Origin: Streptomyces sp. NBC_01142
GTDB taxonomy: Bacteria > Actinomycetota > Actinomycetes > Streptomycetales > Streptomycetaceae
Length of the DNA stretch: 64,000 bases
Assembly (NCBI RefSeq): GCF_026341125.1
Contig: NZ_JAPEOR010000001.1
Location: forward strand, 2,976,001 to 3,040,000
Direction: 5' to 3'
A model generated the notes under the pieces. The model had not been told where the DNA came from. It was given only the letters and a program-made list of their open reading frames with translations, and did no database searches. The position numbers were made by a program, and so were the translations under genes. This document shows positions 37,586-46,187 of the stretch, piece by piece (positions within the stretch are counted from its first letter, which is position 1; each line of letters opens with the position of its first letter).

Positions 37586-38419
37586 CGTGAGCCCCTTTCG
37601 GCCCGTGCCGAAAAAAGTACCGGCTGCGCAACCTTCGGTACGGTTCTCCCGCATCGCGGATGTGAATCACCCATGTGCCGTTGAGCCGACTCGATGCCAC
37701 CCGAACAGCTTAAGCAAGGAATTCCCCATGGGCCTGCCGAGCCGACAACGGTCCCTTTGAGCGGCGGAAACAGGCACAGGATCGCGAGTGCGCAATACGG
37801 GGGATCCGGACGGCTTTCTGCCTCTGCGCCCGCCGAAGAGGGGCATTACCGTGAATCTGGAAGGCCTGATTTCACGGAAGGCCTGATGCCAGAACCGAAC
37901 CCGGAGGGTGCGGTGCCCGTGCTGTTGAGTCCTGCGCCTGCGCCCAGGCGGGGAAGGATCCGGGGGTGCGGACCATGATGTCCTGGGCGACGGTGTTCCG
38001 GCTGCGGCAATACGCCACGGCGCCAGCCTTTAGATCGTCCCGCCGCTCGGACTCGTACTCGGCGTCATTCTCGCGGAGTGAGCCGTAGCCGTAGCCGGAT
38101 GGCTGCCGGCCGGCTGGCGCTATTCCGCGACAATGGCGAGCGGTGTGCTGAGTGTGATCGCCGGGCCATGGTCGCCCTGCTCGGATTCGTCGTGACCATC
38201 GGCGTTCTCGTCGTCCAGCGGGCCGCGGGAACGCTGTCCCCGCGGTGGGGGCAACAGGATTGCCGCTCGGCGCGCACAAGGGGGTCCACGTGCACCCCTT
38301 TGGCTGGACGCGTCGAGGACCACGGGTGCCGTACGGCACTGGCAGCAGGTCACCCCACTGGCGGGCGGTGCGGTGTTCGCAGGCCCGGCGTACGCGGCGC
38401 CGGCGTGACCGTCACCTGC
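37586..38419. other. Gene-poor stretch, about 830 bp
   Basis: No gene can be supported. It contains a short GCCGTA run near 38083. A broken-looking plus-strand trace follows: a hydrophobic stretch (MVALLGFVVTIGVLVV, from 38168) that continues sensibly only after a frame change, ending around 38408 in AYAAPA. This could be a decayed small exported protein. GH15 promoter elements should lie at its left end. Confidence 0.45.
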
Positions 38420-38782
38420 TCATGGAGCTTCGTCGCTGTGTCCGCACACCCAGGCCAGGGCGTCGTGCACTCCGCGGCTGTAGTCGGCGGGGCCGGGCGG
38501 GCTGGTGGGGTCCTCCATCTGCACCACGGCAGCATCCACCTCGGCGGTGAGCAGCTGCAGATCCGGGATTCCCCGCGCGTCGACTGCCCCGGTTACCGGC
38601 GAGCGGTCGGCGCGGCCCAGCGCCCAACGGTAGGCCGCTGACGCGCCGTCGGAGAACTGCGGCGACCGGCCCCGCTCCGCATTCCTGGCGTCCAAGTGCT
38701 TGTGCGCCAGCTCGACGTCGCCGTAGCCCCGGGTTCCCACCCGCCGCTCCTCGCCCTGCCGCACGTTCTCATGAAGGGTCAT
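38420..38782 (-). CDS. Hypothetical protein, 120 residues
   Basis: A small soluble acidic protein starting MTLHENVRQGEERRVGTRGY and ending in AWVCGHSDEAP. I do not recognise a domain. The even composition and a C-terminal segment that looks like a folded helical unit (PADYSRGVHDALAWVC) suggest a real gene. The ribosome site upstream is weak. It lies divergent to the GAF-ANTAR gene. Confidence 0.55.
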   Translation of the reverse strand: MTLHENVRQGEERRVGTRGYGDVELAHKHLDARNAERGRSPQFSDGASAAYRWALGRADRSPVTGAVDARGIPDLQLLTAEVDAAVVQMEDPTSPPGPADYSRGVHDALAWVCGHSDEAP

Positions 38783-39168
38783 ACCCGCACGTCTACCCTG
38801 CGCGCGTCCCGTGATGTCGGCGTCGAGGGCGCGTGTCGCGTGTGCGACGTCTGTGGCGTCTGTGGCGTCTTCGACGTCTTCGGCGCAGACTGCGGCGGCA
38901 AGACCGCTCGCGTGACCCTGACCGCCACATCCGTTGCCGCCACGCGCCTGCCCGGATGTCGCCCGCGTTGCCCGGCGGGACGCGGTCACGCGGCACTCCG
39001 CGAGACCGCGTACGGAGCAGCTGAGGTCGGAAACCGGATGGACGACACATGAGGTTGCCGGTCGGGTGGTAGACGAACGGTCACCCCTTGGGCGCCGGGC
39101 ACAGCCGTTCCCTACCGCTCGAAGGGTGCTGCCGAGGCGAGAAGGGCGCGGCTGAAGGGATGATGAAC
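38783..39168. other. Divergent intergenic region, about 385 bp
   Basis: It lies between the hypothetical gene (minus) and the GAF-ANTAR gene (plus). A GTCTGTGGC/GTCTTC-rich tract lies around 38846-38885. A GGGTAG on the minus strand at 38793-38798 is close to the hypothetical start but lacks a matching -35. No gene is seen. Confidence 0.4.
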
Positions 39169-39915
39169 ATGCTGGAGGAATCAACATCGATCGTGCATGA
39201 CGTCTCGGTCGCAGCAGCCGTGGGACGACGCGCTCTGCCGCACCGACTCTGCACCGCGTTCCGGCAATCGCTGGGCGCGCAGCGGGCGGCCCTGTCGTTG
39301 CTGCCCAGACTGGAGCACTGGCAGCTGCTGCATGCCACCGACGAGCCGGCCCTTCAGGGAGAGGCCGCACAGTTCACCCTCGCCGACGGTCCTTCGGTCA
39401 GCGCCGCGCTCGAGATGAGGCCGGTCTTCGTACCCGACCTGCGCGACTACCACTGCCGCACCGGCCCACGTCTGTCGGAGGAACTCCCCGACGTCCAGCA
39501 TGTGCTGGCGCTCCCGCTGTACGCTCGCCACACGCCGATCGGCGTGATCTGCCTCTACTACGCCGAGCGCACCGAGGTGACCGACACACACATCACCCAT
39601 GCGCAAAGCGCCGCCGGCCTCGCTCTCGAGGCACTGCTGCGCTGGCGGCCCGTGCACGCGAGCACCGGCTGCCATCGCCCGGTGTGGACCACCGATACGC
39701 GCGCGGCGCGCTGGGAGCGCATCCACCAGGCCGCCGGCTATGTCGCGGTACGTGAGGACTGCGCTGTTGCCGAGGCGTTGGCGTGGCTACAAGCGGTGAG
39801 TGCACGCGATGGGCTGTCGCTGCTCGATGTGGCCGACGCCGTACTGCAGCCGTCGCACACCCATCGAGAGGCGGCCGGCCTTGAGGGCGTACTGCCCAGA
39901 CAGGCGGCGGGTTGA
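39169..39915 (+). CDS. GAF and ANTAR domain protein
   Basis: A 248-residue signalling protein. Residues about 15-160 form a GAF sensor domain (ending LALPLYARHTPIGVICLYY). The C-terminal part, RIHQAAGYVAVREDCAVAEA then LAWLQAVSARDGLSLLDVAD, is an ANTAR domain, which binds nascent RNA and acts as an antiterminator. In Streptomyces such stand-alone proteins are numerous. The start is uncertain among ATGs 39160, 39163 and 39169; the last has the best spacing from AAGGG. It converges on the sigma factor gene, with a strong hairpin between. Confidence 0.88.
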   Translation: MLEESTSIVHDVSVAAAVGRRALPHRLCTAFRQSLGAQRAALSLLPRLEHWQLLHATDEPALQGEAAQFTLADGPSVSAALEMRPVFVPDLRDYHCRTGPRLSEELPDVQHVLALPLYARHTPIGVICLYYAERTEVTDTHITHAQSAAGLALEALLRWRPVHASTGCHRPVWTTDTRAARWERIHQAAGYVAVREDCAVAEALAWLQAVSARDGLSLLDVADAVLQPSHTHREAAGLEGVLPRQAAG

Positions 39916-39919
39916 CGGC

Positions 39920-39956
39920 GTGGCTGCGGGGCCCGAAGAGGGCGTCCCGCAGCCAC
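39920..39956. terminator. Bidirectional hairpin terminator
   Basis: GTGGCTGCGGG (39920-39930) pairs perfectly with CCCGCAGCCAC (39946-39956), with an inner GCCC/GGGC helix closing a GAAGA loop. It sits exactly between two convergent genes, so it should serve both. Confidence 0.85.
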
Positions 39957-39974
39957 CGGCATCCCGGCCGGCCG

Positions 39975-40868
39975 CTACCGCTCAGAGCCCAGCCTGGTAC
40001 GCATCCGGGCAAGCGTGCGGGCGAGCAGGCGTGAGACATGCATCTGGGAGATGCCGAGTTCGACGCCGATCTCCGCCTGAGTCAGGTCGTGGACGAACCG
40101 CAGCGCCAGGATCCTCCTGTCGCGCTCCGGCAGCGTGGCGATCAGCGGCTTGAGCGCGACGAGTTCTTCGATCCTCTCCATATCCACGTCGTGGATGCCG
40201 ATGTGGTCGGCCAGGGTGTCCGTGGCCGCGTCGTCGGTCTGTGCGTCCAACGACGCCGCGCTGTAGCCGTTGGCGGCTGCCAGCCCCTCGACAACCTCAT
40301 CGGGTTCCAGGTTGAGGTGTTCGGCGAGCTCGGCGACCGTGGGCGGCCGGCCCAGGTCCTGCTCCAGGGCGGCGGTGGCGCTCTGCAGGGTCAGGCGCAG
40401 CTCCTGCAGGCGGCGCGGGACACGCACGGCCCAGGTGGTGTCGCGGAAGAAACGCTTGATCTCGCCGATGATGGTGGGAAGGGCGAAGGTGGTGAACTCG
40501 CTGCCGCGCGCGGGATCGAAGCGGTTGATTGCCTTGATCAGGCCGATGGTGCCGACCTGGAGGACGTCCTCCATCGACTCGCCGCGGGTGCGAAGGCGCC
40601 GAGCGGCATGGTGCACCAGGGTCAGGTTCAGCTCGACCAGCGTGTTGCGCACATACGCGTACTCGGCGGTGCCTTCCTCCAATGCGTCCAGCCGTGCGAA
40701 CAGCGGTTTGGACAAGGCACGGGCATCGGCCGGTGCGACATCGGTGAGGACTCCGAAACGGGGAAGGCCATGCGGCACGTTCGGGTCCGGCGCGGGGACG
40801 GTGGTGGCCACCGCGGTATGTCGGTCCAGCGACAGGCTGCACGGATGGTCTCTCACCGGGCTCGTCAT
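39975..40868 (-). CDS. SigB/SigF/SigG-type RNA polymerase sigma factor
   Basis: A 297-residue group 3 sigma factor. Region 2 includes DVLQVGTIGLIKAINRFDPA and TIIGEIKRFFRD; the linker has RVPRRLQELRL; region 3 has PTVAELAEHLNL. Region 4 ends with AEIGVELGISQMHVSRLLAR. It is a close relative of the factor at 51239. These factors control osmotic, oxidative and developmental responses in Streptomyces and are usually held by RsbW-type anti-sigma proteins, none of which is adjacent. GAGGAG lies seven bases before ATG 40868. A 20-bp direct repeat lies about 100 bp upstream. Confidence 0.94.
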   Translation of the reverse strand: MTSPVRDHPCSLSLDRHTAVATTVPAPDPNVPHGLPRFGVLTDVAPADARALSKPLFARLDALEEGTAEYAYVRNTLVELNLTLVHHAARRLRTRGESMEDVLQVGTIGLIKAINRFDPARGSEFTTFALPTIIGEIKRFFRDTTWAVRVPRRLQELRLTLQSATAALEQDLGRPPTVAELAEHLNLEPDEVVEGLAAANGYSAASLDAQTDDAATDTLADHIGIHDVDMERIEELVALKPLIATLPERDRRILALRFVHDLTQAEIGVELGISQMHVSRLLARTLARMRTRLGSER

Positions 40869-40970
40869 CGCTTGCTCCTCTGCATTCAGGCGCCTGCGGC
40901 CGCGACCGCGACCGCGATGTGACGGTCTGTTACCTCATGCAGATTTCCGTACACCTTCAGTCACATCCAT

Positions 40971-41010
40971 CGCTCGGCAACACCTGCGTCCGCTCGGCAA
41001 CACCTGCGTC
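40971..41010. repeat. Perfect 20-bp tandem duplication
   Basis: CGCTCGGCAACACCTGCGTC is present twice, head to tail, at 40971-40990 and 40991-41010. It lies upstream of the sigma factor gene and could duplicate a regulator site, or be a simple slippage event. Confidence 0.95.
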
Positions 41011-41131
41011 GCCGGTCGGACTCGGGAGCACGCGGCGTGCGGCATCACTCCAGTGGCGCCCTGTCACGAGGGTGAGTCTCACTCCCCCGGCAAGGAGCGC
41101 GGGGCCATCCGGTCGGCCGCAGCCTGGCGCA

Positions 41132-41157
41132 GGATTGCCACTGCTGATGCGGGGTAG
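41132..41157 (+). promoter_or_regulatory. Candidate SigB-type promoter
   Basis: GGAT (41132-41135), sixteen bases, then GGGTAG (41152-41157), against the known Streptomyces SigB pattern GNNT-N14-16-GGGTAC/T; only the last base differs. It is 73 bases upstream of the DUF2267 start. The same variant hexamer and spacing occur before the second sigma factor gene. Confidence 0.35.
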
Positions 41158-41229
41158 CTGCACGATCACACTGCGTGGCGCTTGGTTGTCCGGCGCACAG
41201 CGGTGGTGAGATCGAGGGAAGGAGCGGCC

Positions 41230-41622
41230 ATGAACGCGTCCGTGGAAGCGCTGCTTGACCGGGTTCAGGAGCGCGGAGGATACGCCGAGCGGCAGGAGGC
41301 GGCCGGGGCGGTGCAGAGTGTGCTTGAGGTACTGGGGGCACATCTGGTCGGCGATGACCGCAGTGATCTCGCCTCTCTGCTGCCCCGGCAGTGTGCTCCG
41401 TTACTCATCGATACCGCGCCGGCCAACGAACCCCTGACGCCCTCGGGTTTCGTCGAAGCGGTGGCTGCACGCCATGACGTCGGTGTTGCGGACGCCCGGC
41501 GTGCAGTCACCGCAGTGCTTGCCACGGTTGCGGAGGTGGCCGATGACGCGCTGCTGCGGCGCATCATCACGCAACTGCCGCCGGGGCACGCAGGCTTGTT
41601 CGGCCGCACGGATCCCGCGTGA
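41230..41622 (+). CDS. DUF2267 domain protein
   Basis: A 130-residue protein of the DUF2267 family, which looks like two repeats of a small helical domain (about residues 3-60 and 75-125). Conserved elements are the N-terminal helix with RVQERGGYAERQEA, VLGAHLVGDDRSDLASLLP, and the C-terminal LPPGHAGLF. Function is unknown; members occur near stress genes. AAGGAG precedes ATG 41230. Its candidate SigB-type promoter and divergent sigma factor suggest stress control. Confidence 0.88.
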   Translation: MNASVEALLDRVQERGGYAERQEAAGAVQSVLEVLGAHLVGDDRSDLASLLPRQCAPLLIDTAPANEPLTPSGFVEAVAARHDVGVADARRAVTAVLATVAEVADDALLRRIITQLPPGHAGLFGRTDPA

Positions 41623-41736
41623 ATCGCCACCACGCGCGTGCCGTTCATGATCGCTCGGCCATGGGGCGACTTCGCGATGTGCATGTCCCCATGGCCAGGC
41701 TCGGCGGGGCCGGCTCAACTCTCTGAGGCGGACGTC

Positions 41737-42174
41737 TCAGTCCGGTACCGGGTCCTGGAACCCGCGCCGTCGGGCTGCTCGCGGACGGCAGCGCAGCAAC
41801 CTGGCGACGATCAGTCGCCCACCACGAAGTGCTCCGTGCTGGTGCAGGGCTTGCACGGCATAGGTGGAGCAGGTCGGGGTGTAGGTGCAGCAGGCCGGCC
41901 GGAGAGGGCTGATCGCGACGCGGTAGTGACGTACGGCCTTGTACATCCTGGAGGCTGCGCGACCGGCCGGCCGTGGAGCTGCGGGGTCCTCGTCCGACCT
42001 GGCGGTCACGGCCGAGGGGCGGCAGACGGCGAGAAACAGAACCGTCAGCCACGCGGCTGGACAGCATCGGCTGTAGCCGACATAGGTGTCGAGCGCTGTC
42101 AGGCAGCAACCCTCTTCGTCATCATCCCGTTTATTCTGCTGTGTGGACCTGTTGGCCCGCGGCGACTTCGACAC
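41737..42174 (-). CDS. yidD: Membrane protein insertion efficiency factor YidD (extra copy)
   Basis: A 145-residue protein whose C-terminal half is the YidD domain: YRVAISPLRPACCTYTPTCS and ALHQHGALRGGRLIVARLLR, with the invariant cysteine cluster CTYTPTCSTYA. The N-terminal half is a longer extension with a hydrophobic segment (AAWLTVLFLAVC) not usual for the roughly 80-residue family. The normal yidD sits between rnpA and yidC near oriC; none of those is here, so this is probably an additional copy. GTG 42174 has GGGAGGAG upstream. Confidence 0.85.
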   Translation of the reverse strand: MSKSPRANRSTQQNKRDDDEEGCCLTALDTYVGYSRCCPAAWLTVLFLAVCRPSAVTARSDEDPAAPRPAGRAASRMYKAVRHYRVAISPLRPACCTYTPTCSTYAVQALHQHGALRGGRLIVARLLRCRPRAARRRGFQDPVPD

Positions 42175-42331
42175 GACGTCCTGCTCCTCCCGGTCGGGCG
42201 GATCATACGCGTGGCGGCCCCGGGCACTCTGGGCAAGGGTGTTCCCAGGAGGCGCTCGTGGTCGGCGCGGCCGGACATCTGCCGACGGAGCATGTTGATG
42301 TCGTCATGCTCAGGCGGCGTCGTCGGCGAGG

Positions 42332-42754
42332 TCACACGGTCAGGCGGCCGATGTCCTGGGGGTTCAGGCCGGTGAGCTGAGCGATGCGTGGCGCGGGAAT
42401 GCCCGCGGTCAAGGCGCGGTGCACAAGAGCTTCCCAGTCCTGGGTCGTGTCCCGGAATTCCAGAAGCTCCGTCTCCATGTCCGTGACGGACTGGGGCGCA
42501 CACTCCTGCTGTACCCGCAGTGCTTCCTCCTCGCTCAGCGGAACGGGCAGGCGTTCGGCGTCCTCGGGGATGAATGCCTGCGACGCGGCCGGCAGGATCC
42601 TGACCTGTTCCGAGGAGGCCGAGACCCCGTGGGCCTGAAGCCAACCGTGTACGGCCGGTGTCTCCGCGCACTCCAGGGAACCGACGGCGGCCAGCGCGGC
42701 CCCCAGCCGCGGATGCCGGTCAGGGAGCAGGAACAGGTATGCGTCATCGGCCAT
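42332..42754 (-). CDS. Hypothetical protein with a C-terminal HTH-like end
   Basis: A 140-residue soluble protein, MADDAYLFLLPDRHPRLGAA at the start. I do not recognise the N-terminal 90 residues. The last 35 (ALVHRALTAGIPAPRIAQLT then GLNPQDIGRL) read like a helix-turn-helix of the kind that ends small actinobacterial regulators. No ligand or partner can be deduced. It is divergent from the FhaA-like gene. Confidence 0.7.
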   Translation of the reverse strand: MADDAYLFLLPDRHPRLGAALAAVGSLECAETPAVHGWLQAHGVSASSEQVRILPAASQAFIPEDAERLPVPLSEEEALRVQQECAPQSVTDMETELLEFRDTTQDWEALVHRALTAGIPAPRIAQLTGLNPQDIGRLTV

Positions 42755-42926
42755 CGCGCGGCATCGCCTTCTCGATCGGACATCAGCGGCGCACTGATGC
42801 TAGCGCCACCGCACGGGAGCATTCACGGACCACGCAGACCGCGAACACCATCCGGACGACAGCGGCAACTGCACCGGCACCCTCATGGGTGAGCGTGCCC
42901 GTGACGGAGCCGGGCAGGCGCACAGG

Positions 42927-43340
42927 ATGGGATTCCTCGGAACCGTCGAACGTGTCATGGAGCGATGGACAACACCCCTGTGGGGCCTGCTGCTTCCCCC
43001 TGGGCAGCGGCAGGGGGAGGTCGTGGCAGTACTTCGCCGGCAGTGCGACGACAACGCCTTGATCCTGAGCCGCCGGCGCGTCGTGGTACCCAACGCCTTC
43101 GTCATCGAACTGCTCCCCGAGATCCATCGCCGGCTCGCGGCCCATGCTCTGCCGGTGGAGCCGCACCTCGTGAATCAGGTGCGCCGTCACGCCGCCGAAC
43201 ATGGCTACACCTTCGCAGGACCGGTGGCCGTCGACCTGTGCCCCTCTGCAGGCGGCACGACCGTCCGCTTCCGCATCCACAGCCGGATCGCACCCGCCGA
43301 AAAGCAGCTCTACCCCGTGGGCACTCGCAACAGGCGATGA
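42927..43340 (+). CDS. Stand-alone FhaA N-terminal domain (DUF3662) protein
   Basis: A 137-residue protein matching the N-terminal domain of FhaA-type proteins: MGFLGTVERVMERW, LRRQCDDNALILSRRRVVVP, NAFVIELLPEIHRRL, HGYTFAGPVAVDL. In FhaA this domain precedes a phosphothreonine-binding FHA domain and works with Ser/Thr kinases and cell-wall regulation. Here the protein ends with no FHA domain, so it could compete with or modulate the full-length protein. ATG 42927 begins the conserved sequence, although the ribosome site is modest. Confidence 0.82.
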   Translation: MGFLGTVERVMERWTTPLWGLLLPPGQRQGEVVAVLRRQCDDNALILSRRRVVVPNAFVIELLPEIHRRLAAHALPVEPHLVNQVRRHAAEHGYTFAGPVAVDLCPSAGGTTVRFRIHSRIAPAEKQLYPVGTRNRR

Positions 43341-43483
43341 CCTGCTGCTCCGGGCCGACCAGAACCGTACCTGCCCGAATCGGTGCGGCCACCGAAACGG
43401 GACCGCGGGCATTCCGACCACGACATGCCGCTGCCGTCGGCGCAGTCGGTCGGGTGGTTCCCGGGTTCAGGTGACGTTGACAC

Positions 43484-43741
43484 TCAGGTGACGGTGACAC
43501 GCAGGACGTACGGCTCGCCGGTACTGATCGCGTCGGCCTGCTCGCGCAGATCGGCGTGAGTGAACTCGAGCAGGGCCTGATCGGCGGCCCGCCGTAGCAG
43601 GGGCAGGATCTCGGCCGCGGGACGGCCGCGGTGCGTCTCGGCGAGCTCGGTGAACGCCCGCTGGTAGGGGGCGCCGTACGCGCCTGCGCTGTCGGCCAGC
43701 AACCGGTCCAGGTGCTGCCTTCCCACACTGATCTCACCCAT
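43484..43741 (-). CDS. Small hypothetical protein, 85 residues
   Basis: A short soluble protein (MGEISVGRQHLDRLLADSAG to VLRVTVT), largely helical, with a GGAG site six bases before ATG 43741. I do not recognise a family. It overlaps no other supported gene, and its codon use is similar to that of its neighbours. Confidence 0.65.
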   Translation of the reverse strand: MGEISVGRQHLDRLLADSAGAYGAPYQRAFTELAETHRGRPAAEILPLLRRAADQALLEFTHADLREQADAISTGEPYVLRVTVT

Positions 43742-44068
43742 GGCCTGCTCCGTGCCCAAAGAGGCCCGGCCGGTCCGGGCCCTCACTCACGACGCTACGA
43801 GCTGGGTCTGACAGTCAAGACCTCGCACGGCATCGGCCCGCCCCTGCCCGGCCTGCCCCTGCCCGGCCTGCCCCCTGTCGCCGTTCGGTGAGCGATCTCG
43901 GACAGTCGTGCCGCAGGAGCGTTCTTTCCAGTGGAATCCCCAGGGAATCGAGGTGTGCCCCGCTCGACGATGTACGGACTCCACGGCGGCACACCGGTGC
44001 CGACCCAGGTGCATGCGCTCGGCCCGGCGGGGCAAGCGGCAACCAACCATCAACCCAGGGAGTCCTTC
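43742..44068. other. Intergenic stretch, about 325 bp
   Basis: It contains a short CCTGCCC/GGCCTGCCC repeated tract at about 43846-43875 and the promoters of the flanking small genes. No gene is supported. Confidence 0.4.
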
Positions 44069-44311
44069 GTGATTGTTGTCGGTATCGTCGCCGTGTGCGT
44101 CGTCCTGGCGGTTCTCGCCTTCTTCGTGCCCCGCCTGTCCCGCCACCCCGAACGCGGCACCCAGCGCACCCTAGGAGCCGGATCGCGCGCAGGGGGCAAG
44201 GCCCCCGGCATCCTCGGCCGGATATTCAGCAAGCCCTTCCACAGCAGCTCCCGTGCCGTAGGCCGCAGCGGATCCGCCGGACGGCGTGCCCGCGGCCGCA
44301 TGCCTTTCTGA
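44069..44311 (+). CDS. Small single-pass membrane protein (DUF6411-like)
   Basis: An 80-residue protein. One N-terminal membrane helix (IVVGIVAVCVVLAVLAFFVP) is followed by a strongly basic tail rich in Arg, Gly and Ser, which should face the cytoplasm. The layout matches small Streptomyces proteins annotated as DUF6411. GTG 44069 follows GGGAG by seven bases. Function is unknown. Confidence 0.7.
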   Translation: MIVVGIVAVCVVLAVLAFFVPRLSRHPERGTQRTLGAGSRAGGKAPGILGRIFSKPFHSSSRAVGRSGSAGRRARGRMPF

Positions 44312-44396
44312 GCGACGCGCACGCTTGAACATCCGACTGGCAGCACCAGCGACTCGAGGCATTCCGACGTTACCGAGCAACAAGGAGCAGACCACC

Positions 44397-44651
44397 GTGC
44401 TGAGGGCCCACCCCGCCATACTGCGGAACCTCGTCGAGGAGTACAAGGCGCTTCGTTCACTGCGCACCGAAGAGGAATCGATCGAGGCACGGCGTCAGCT
44501 GGAGGACGTCACCTACACGCTCTGTGTCTCAACGGGAACGCGCACCGCGGAGGCCGCCCTCATCGTGGCAGAGCAGCAATTGGCCGCAGCGCTCGCCGTC
44601 GCGTCGGCCGAGCCGGCCTCCGTGCCCGGCGGCGTACAGCTCACCGCCTGA
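44397..44651 (+). CDS. DUF5133 domain protein
   Basis: An 84-residue protein, VLRAHPAILRNLVEEYKALR at the N-terminus and a middle with VTYTLCVSTGTRT. Both match DUF5133, a streptomycete family of unknown role often seen near stress and development genes. AAGGAG lies nine bases before GTG 44397; the longer frame upstream has no family sequence. Confidence 0.82.
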   Translation: MLRAHPAILRNLVEEYKALRSLRTEEESIEARRQLEDVTYTLCVSTGTRTAEAALIVAEQQLAAALAVASAEPASVPGGVQLTA

Positions 44652-44779
44652 ACGGACACCCTGTGTTTGTGTCTGGGCCTGTGCCGTGCTCTTCCTGAGA
44701 CAAGCCGCCACATGATTTCCTCGTCCCGGCCCAGCAGGACCGTGCCCGCACCCTTTTATCTGCAGCCGAGACCAGTCAG

Positions 44780-46012
44780 GTGACGCACGTGACGAGTACG
44801 CAGGATCCGCCGCAGCTGACACCTCATGTCTCGGGAGCGCAGGCCGGATCGCCGCTGAGAGGCCGTGCAGCGCGGATACGGCGTCGCCTGGAGCGGCTGA
44901 TCGGGATCGCCGCGACGGAGGGAAATGTGCTGATCCCCTTGCGCAACGGGGATGAGATCTTCGCGGCGATGCTCAAGTGCATCCGCTCCGCTCAGCACAC
45001 CGTGGACATGATGACCTTCGTGTACTGGAAAGGCGACATAGCCCGCGAGTTCGCCCAGGCATTGGCCGAGCGGGCCCGCGAGGGCGTGCGGGTGCGGCTG
45101 CTGCTGGACGGCTTCGGCAGTCGGCTGATCGAGAAGGACCAACTGGAGGCGATGGAGCGGGCGGGGGTCGACGTGGCCTGGTTCCGCAAGCCCCTCTACC
45201 TCTCACCCTTCAAGCAGAACCACCGCTGTCATCGCAAGGTTCTCGTCGTGGACGAGTGCACGGCGTTCGCCGGCGGGGTGGGGATCGCCGAGGAGTGGTG
45301 CGGCAACGCGCGCAACGAGCACGAGTGGCGTGACACCCACGTCGAGGTGCGAGGTCCCGCGGTGGACGGCATCGCCGCCGCGTTCGCCCAGAACTGGGCC
45401 GAGTGTCACGGCGAACTCTTCGACGACCGCGACCGGTTCATCGAGCATCGAGCCCAGGGTGACGCGGTGGTGCAGGTGGTGCGCGGTTCGGCGAGCTTCG
45501 GCTGGCAGGACATGCAGACCCTGCTCAGGGTGATGCTGGAGTCCGCGGAGGAACGCTTCCGTCTGGCCACCGCCTACTTCTCGCCCGACGAAACCTTCGT
45601 CGACCTGCTCTGCGCGACCGCGCGGCGCGGAGTCGAGGTGGAGATCCTGCTGCCCGGCCCGCACACCGACAAGCGAGTCTGCCGACTGAGCGGTCAGCGC
45701 TACTACGAGGCCCTCACCGCCTGCGGCATCAAGATCTTCCAGTATCAGCCGACGATGATGCACGCCAAGGTCATCACAGTGGACCGGACCGCCGCACTCA
45801 TCGGCTCGACCAACTTCAACCGGCGTTCCCTCGACCACGACGAAGAGGTCATGCTGGCCATCCTGGACGAGACGTTCACCGCCACTCTGGACGCGCACTT
45901 CGATGAAGATCTGGCGGTGAGCGAGCGGATCCGGGAGGGTCGCTGGAGGAGACGCTCAGTGGCACAACGGGCCCGGGAATCGGCAGTCCTTCCCATCCGG
46001 CGGTTCCTGTAG
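44780..46012 (+). CDS. Phospholipase D-like / cardiolipin synthase family protein
   Basis: A 410-residue PLD-superfamily enzyme. Two HKD motifs are present, HRKVLVVDE and HAKVITVDR, each followed by the usual glycine-rich tail (AFAGGVGIAEEW and ALIGSTNFNRRS). It resembles bacterial cardiolipin synthases, which join two phosphatidylglycerols. However, there is no N-terminal membrane segment, so it may be peripheral. GTG 44780 has only a weak ribosome site. A role in membrane remodelling under stress would suit the setting. Confidence 0.9.
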   Translation: MTHVTSTQDPPQLTPHVSGAQAGSPLRGRAARIRRRLERLIGIAATEGNVLIPLRNGDEIFAAMLKCIRSAQHTVDMMTFVYWKGDIAREFAQALAERAREGVRVRLLLDGFGSRLIEKDQLEAMERAGVDVAWFRKPLYLSPFKQNHRCHRKVLVVDECTAFAGGVGIAEEWCGNARNEHEWRDTHVEVRGPAVDGIAAAFAQNWAECHGELFDDRDRFIEHRAQGDAVVQVVRGSASFGWQDMQTLLRVMLESAEERFRLATAYFSPDETFVDLLCATARRGVEVEILLPGPHTDKRVCRLSGQRYYEALTACGIKIFQYQPTMMHAKVITVDRTAALIGSTNFNRRSLDHDEEVMLAILDETFTATLDAHFDEDLAVSERIREGRWRRRSVAQRARESAVLPIRRFL

Positions 46013-46187
46013 CCCAGCCCGGGACACATCGTGAGGGATTCCGCGGGTTCTGACCGGCGCCGAACTCGTCGGCTGTTCTGGTCTGCGGCAGCCGACGCCG
46101 CGCTTGCGTGTTGAATTCCGCAGACCGGGGGCATACGGCAGCCATGAGTGATCTTGATGTTGTCGTCCGCGGGGGTGACCGCCACAT

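Larger units (their letters stand above)
40869..41229. other. Divergent intergenic region, about 360 bp
   Basis: It holds promoters of the sigma factor (minus) and the DUF2267 gene (plus), the 20-bp tandem repeat at 40971-41010 and a SigB-like promoter candidate at 41132-41157. It contains no gene. Confidence 0.5.
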
